Below, piece after piece: positions 61,996-64,000 of a stretch of 64,000 bases of DNA. The notes below the pieces were generated by a model that was not told the DNA's origin, ran no database searches, and saw only the letters and a list, made by a program, of their open reading frames with translations. The translations under genes and the position numbers were made by a program. Source of the DNA: Achromobacter marplatensis. GTDB taxonomy: Bacteria > Pseudomonadota > Gammaproteobacteria > Burkholderiales > Burkholderiaceae_B. The stretch spans positions 248,001 to 312,000 of the forward strand of contig NZ_NJIG01000007.1 of the NCBI RefSeq assembly GCF_002209535.1. The letters are read 5' to 3'. Each line of letters opens with the position of its first letter. The first letter of the stretch is position 1.

Positions 61996-63366
61996 ATGAC
62001 CACCCGCGATCACCTCCTTCAGTTGCTCCGCGCCCAATGTCAGGAAAATCTGCCCTGGCTGAGTTCCAGCGAATTGGCCTGCCGAACCGGCGCCAGCTGG
62101 TCCACGGTGAAGCGCCAGCTGGACGCGCTGCGCAAAGCCGGCCTCGTGCTGCGCGAAGGGCAAGGCCGGGCAACGCGCTACCGGGTCACGGACAAGGTTC
62201 CCGCCTGGACATCCGCCACGACCCACGTCGCCACGCGGCTGGCGGAACCGACGCCTGACTTCGGCGCAATGATCTGGTCCGAACAGGGGGCGGAATTGCT
62301 GGCCCAACTTCGGCAACCGCTAGCATCGCGCGCACCGGTGGGCTATCAGCGCAGCTTCGTGGACACCTACGTCCCGAACCAGAGCTCCCTATTGCCTCCT
62401 GCTTTGGCCCAGACCTTGGCCGACGAAGGGCGCATGCAAGGCCAGCAACCCGCCGGCACTTACGCGCGCCGCGTGCTGGAACCGCTGTTGCTGGATCTGT
62501 CTTGGTCGTCTTCGCGGTTGGAAGGCAATCGGTATTCGCTGCTGGCCACGCAAGAACTCTTCAAGCGCGGCGCGGCGGGAACGGATCTGGACGCGGTCAT
62601 GCTGCTTAACCACAAGGCCGCCATCGAGTTCATGATCGATGCGGTGCCCATGCATGGACTCACGCCCGCGGTCATCGGCAACCTGCACGCGATCCTGATG
62701 CAGCACCTGTTGCCCAACACCAAAAGCCTGGGTCATATCCGCCAGACCGTGATCAACATCGGCGGCACGACCTATCTGCCCATCCAGGCGCCCGCGCTGC
62801 TGCAGGAAATTTTCGATCACATCGTGGACAAAGCGCGGCTGATCAAGAACCCCGTGGAAGCGGCATTCTTTCTCTGGGTGAACCTCGCCTATCTACAGCC
62901 ATTCGAGGACGGCAACAAGCGCACCAGCCGCCTGTCGGCCAACATTCCGCTGATGCTCTACAACTGCGCGCCGCTGTCATTTCTGGACGTGGAGGCGCAA
63001 GACTATGCCTACGCCATGATGGGCGTCTACGAACGCGGCGATGTGACGCTGGCGGTGGACCTGTTCACGTGGTCCTATCGGCGCTCGATCCGAAAGTACG
63101 CCATCCAGCTCGACGCGGCGGGTGTGCCGGATCCCATTCGCCTGCGCTTCCGGGAAAAACTGAACGAAGCGATCAGCCGGGTGGTGCGCGCACGGCAGAC
63201 GGCCGATGCGGCGGTAGCGGCGCTGGCCCTATCGGAGGACGATGCGCATGTGTTGCGTCCGATGTTGGCAGAGGAACTGCTCTTGCTGGATCTGTACAAC
63301 TGCGCCCGGTACCGGTTGCCGATGGAACAGGTGCAAGAGTGGCTTGAGGCGGGACGGCCGCAGTAG
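61996..63366 (+). CDS. Fic-domain protein with N-terminal winged helix
   Basis: A 456-residue protein. Residues about 15-65 form a winged helix (SSELACRTGASWSTVKRQLDALRKAGLV). The Fic fold follows, with an inhibitory-helix motif SSRLEGN (S172-xxx-E176-G177). The active-site loop is QPFEDGNKRTSR (301-312), where canonical Fic enzymes have HPFxxGNGRxxR. The catalytic histidine is glutamine and the second glycine is lysine. Fic enzymes transfer AMP or other groups to proteins; this variant may have another or no transfer activity. An array of operator half-sites upstream suggests autoregulation. Confidence 0.88.
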   Translation: MTTRDHLLQLLRAQCQENLPWLSSSELACRTGASWSTVKRQLDALRKAGLVLREGQGRATRYRVTDKVPAWTSATTHVATRLAEPTPDFGAMIWSEQGAELLAQLRQPLASRAPVGYQRSFVDTYVPNQSSLLPPALAQTLADEGRMQGQQPAGTYARRVLEPLLLDLSWSSSRLEGNRYSLLATQELFKRGAAGTDLDAVMLLNHKAAIEFMIDAVPMHGLTPAVIGNLHAILMQHLLPNTKSLGHIRQTVINIGGTTYLPIQAPALLQEIFDHIVDKARLIKNPVEAAFFLWVNLAYLQPFEDGNKRTSRLSANIPLMLYNCAPLSFLDVEAQDYAYAMMGVYERGDVTLAVDLFTWSYRRSIRKYAIQLDAAGVPDPIRLRFREKLNEAISRVVRARQTADAAVAALALSEDDAHVLRPMLAEELLLLDLYNCARYRLPMEQVQEWLEAGRPQ

Positions 63367-63382
63367 CGTCGCCTGATTAATG

Positions 63383-63417
63383 AAAAAAAAGCTGCGGTTC
63401 ACACCGCAGCTTCTTTT
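63383..63417. terminator. Bidirectional terminator between the Fic and argD-like genes
   Basis: Stem GCTGCGGT/ACCGCAGC (63391-63410) with loop TCAC, an A8 run on one side and TTCTTTT on the other, so it works for both convergent genes. Confidence 0.85.
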
Positions 63418-63441
63418 CAACAGACTACCGATCGAATCGAA

Positions 63442-64000
63442 TCACGCCTTGCGCACTTGCGCGATCAGCTTGTCCAGTTCGCTCAACATCAGGTCGATTT
63501 CTTCGGCCGTCACGTTCAGCGCCGGCATGAAGCGCAGCAGGTTCGGACGCGGGGCGTTCAGCAGCAGGCCTTGCGGCTCCAGCTTGCGGGCGGCTTCGAC
63601 AATGGCCGGGCCGTCGTCGCGGTCCATGATCAATGCGCGCAACAGGCCCAGGCCGCGTTCGCCCTTCATGCCGTACTTGGCCGACAGCGCCAAGAGGCCT
63701 TCGGACAGCTGCTTGGAACGCGCGTTGACGGCGTCCATGAAGCCCGGGGCGGCCAGTGCGTCAAACACGGCCACGCCGACGGCGGTCGTCAGCGGGTTGC
63801 CGTTGTAAGTGCCGCCCTGGTCGCCGTGCGAGAACACGCAGACGTCCTGGCGCGCCAGCAGGGCGGCCAGCGGCACGCCGCCGCCGATGCCCTTGGCCAG
63901 CGTCATGATGTCGGGGACGACGTCGGAGTGCTGGTAGGCGAACATCTTGCCGGTGCGGCCCATGCCGGTCTGCACTTCGTCGACGATCAGCAGCAACTGG
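63442..64000 (-). CDS. argD: Class III aminotransferase, acetylornithine/succinyldiaminopimelate type (N-terminus outside window)
   Basis: The last 186 codons of a PLP-dependent aminotransferase; the N-terminal half lies beyond the right edge. Visible are LLLIVDEVQTGMGRTGKMFAYQH (aspartate to the PLP ring), the Schiff-base lysine in MTLAKGIGGGVPLAA and the phosphate loop GDQGGTYNGNPLTTAVG. The close (RPNLLRFMPALNVTAEEIDLML) fits ArgD, which makes N-acetylornithine in arginine synthesis. Other class III transaminases cannot be ruled out from this half. Confidence 0.85.
   Translation of the reverse strand, partial: QLLLIVDEVQTGMGRTGKMFAYQHSDVVPDIMTLAKGIGGGVPLAALLARQDVCVFSHGDQGGTYNGNPLTTAVGVAVFDALAAPGFMDAVNARSKQLSEGLLALSAKYGMKGERGLGLLRALIMDRDDGPAIVEAARKLEPQGLLLNAPRPNLLRFMPALNVTAEEIDLMLSELDKLIAQVRKA

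Overview
The window looks like chromosome from a GC-rich betaproteobacterium of the Alcaligenaceae, most like Achromobacter or Bordetella. This is inferred from the order argS / SPOR protein / dsbA, four Bug-type (TctC) solute-binding proteins, a complete leucine-degradation (liu) operon core under a MerR regulator, and two FecI-FecR-TonB-receptor cassettes. Species level cannot be settled from the sequence alone. No rRNA, tRNA, CRISPR array or intact insertion sequence was seen.

Layout. 1-7.2 kb: an amidase cut by the window edge, then a LacI regulator, a GpdQ-type phosphodiesterase and a four-gene Ugp-like ABC importer. These probably form a system for importing and cleaving glycerophosphodiesters, and LacI-type operators lie before both the regulator and the transporter. 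7.2-16.6 kb: housekeeping and small metabolic genes (DUF1840 protein, argS, SPOR protein, dsbA, a solute-binding protein, alpha/beta hydrolase, metC-like lyase, nitroreductase, LysE exporter). 16.6-29.7 kb: the leucine/isovalerate region. A liuR-like MerR gene diverges from a metallo-beta-lactamase-fold hydrolase. Isovaleryl-CoA dehydrogenase, aceK, a thiolase and both methylcrotonyl-CoA carboxylase subunits form the operon, and an M20 amidohydrolase plus a Bug protein diverge from it. An identical 19-bp operator occurs in both divergent promoter regions, and two 179-bp palindromic elements sit nearby.

29.7-40.8 kb: an MFS exporter, RidA, VOC and AraC genes, the relic of a toxin-antitoxin pair, a glutaredoxin-like protein and a run of small membrane or secreted proteins without recognisable function. 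40.8-45.6 kb and 52.9-56.8 kb: two ferric-siderophore uptake cassettes, each with an ECF sigma factor, a FecR anti-sigma factor and a TonB receptor with an N-terminal signalling domain, and each with a Fur-box-like sequence before the sigma gene. Two 204-residue ABC ATPases, about 81 % identical by hand count, lie at 35.1 and 52.2 kb. Both lack the catalytic glutamate.

The most unusual part is 45.8-52.1 kb, an AT-richer island between the two iron cassettes. It holds a 1271-residue protein of unknown family ending in a PD-(D/E)XK nuclease-like motif. Converging on it is a retron-type operon: promoter, likely msr-msd region, a 60-residue amphipathic peptide, an XRE regulator and a reverse transcriptase with the retron NAxxH and VTG motifs. 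This looks like a phage-defence island. 56.9-64 kb: a LysR-controlled group (two Bug proteins, a GAF protein, an M24-fold hydrolase with altered metal ligands), a Fic-domain protein with a non-canonical active-site motif behind an array of operator half-sites, and the 3' part of an argD-like aminotransferase.
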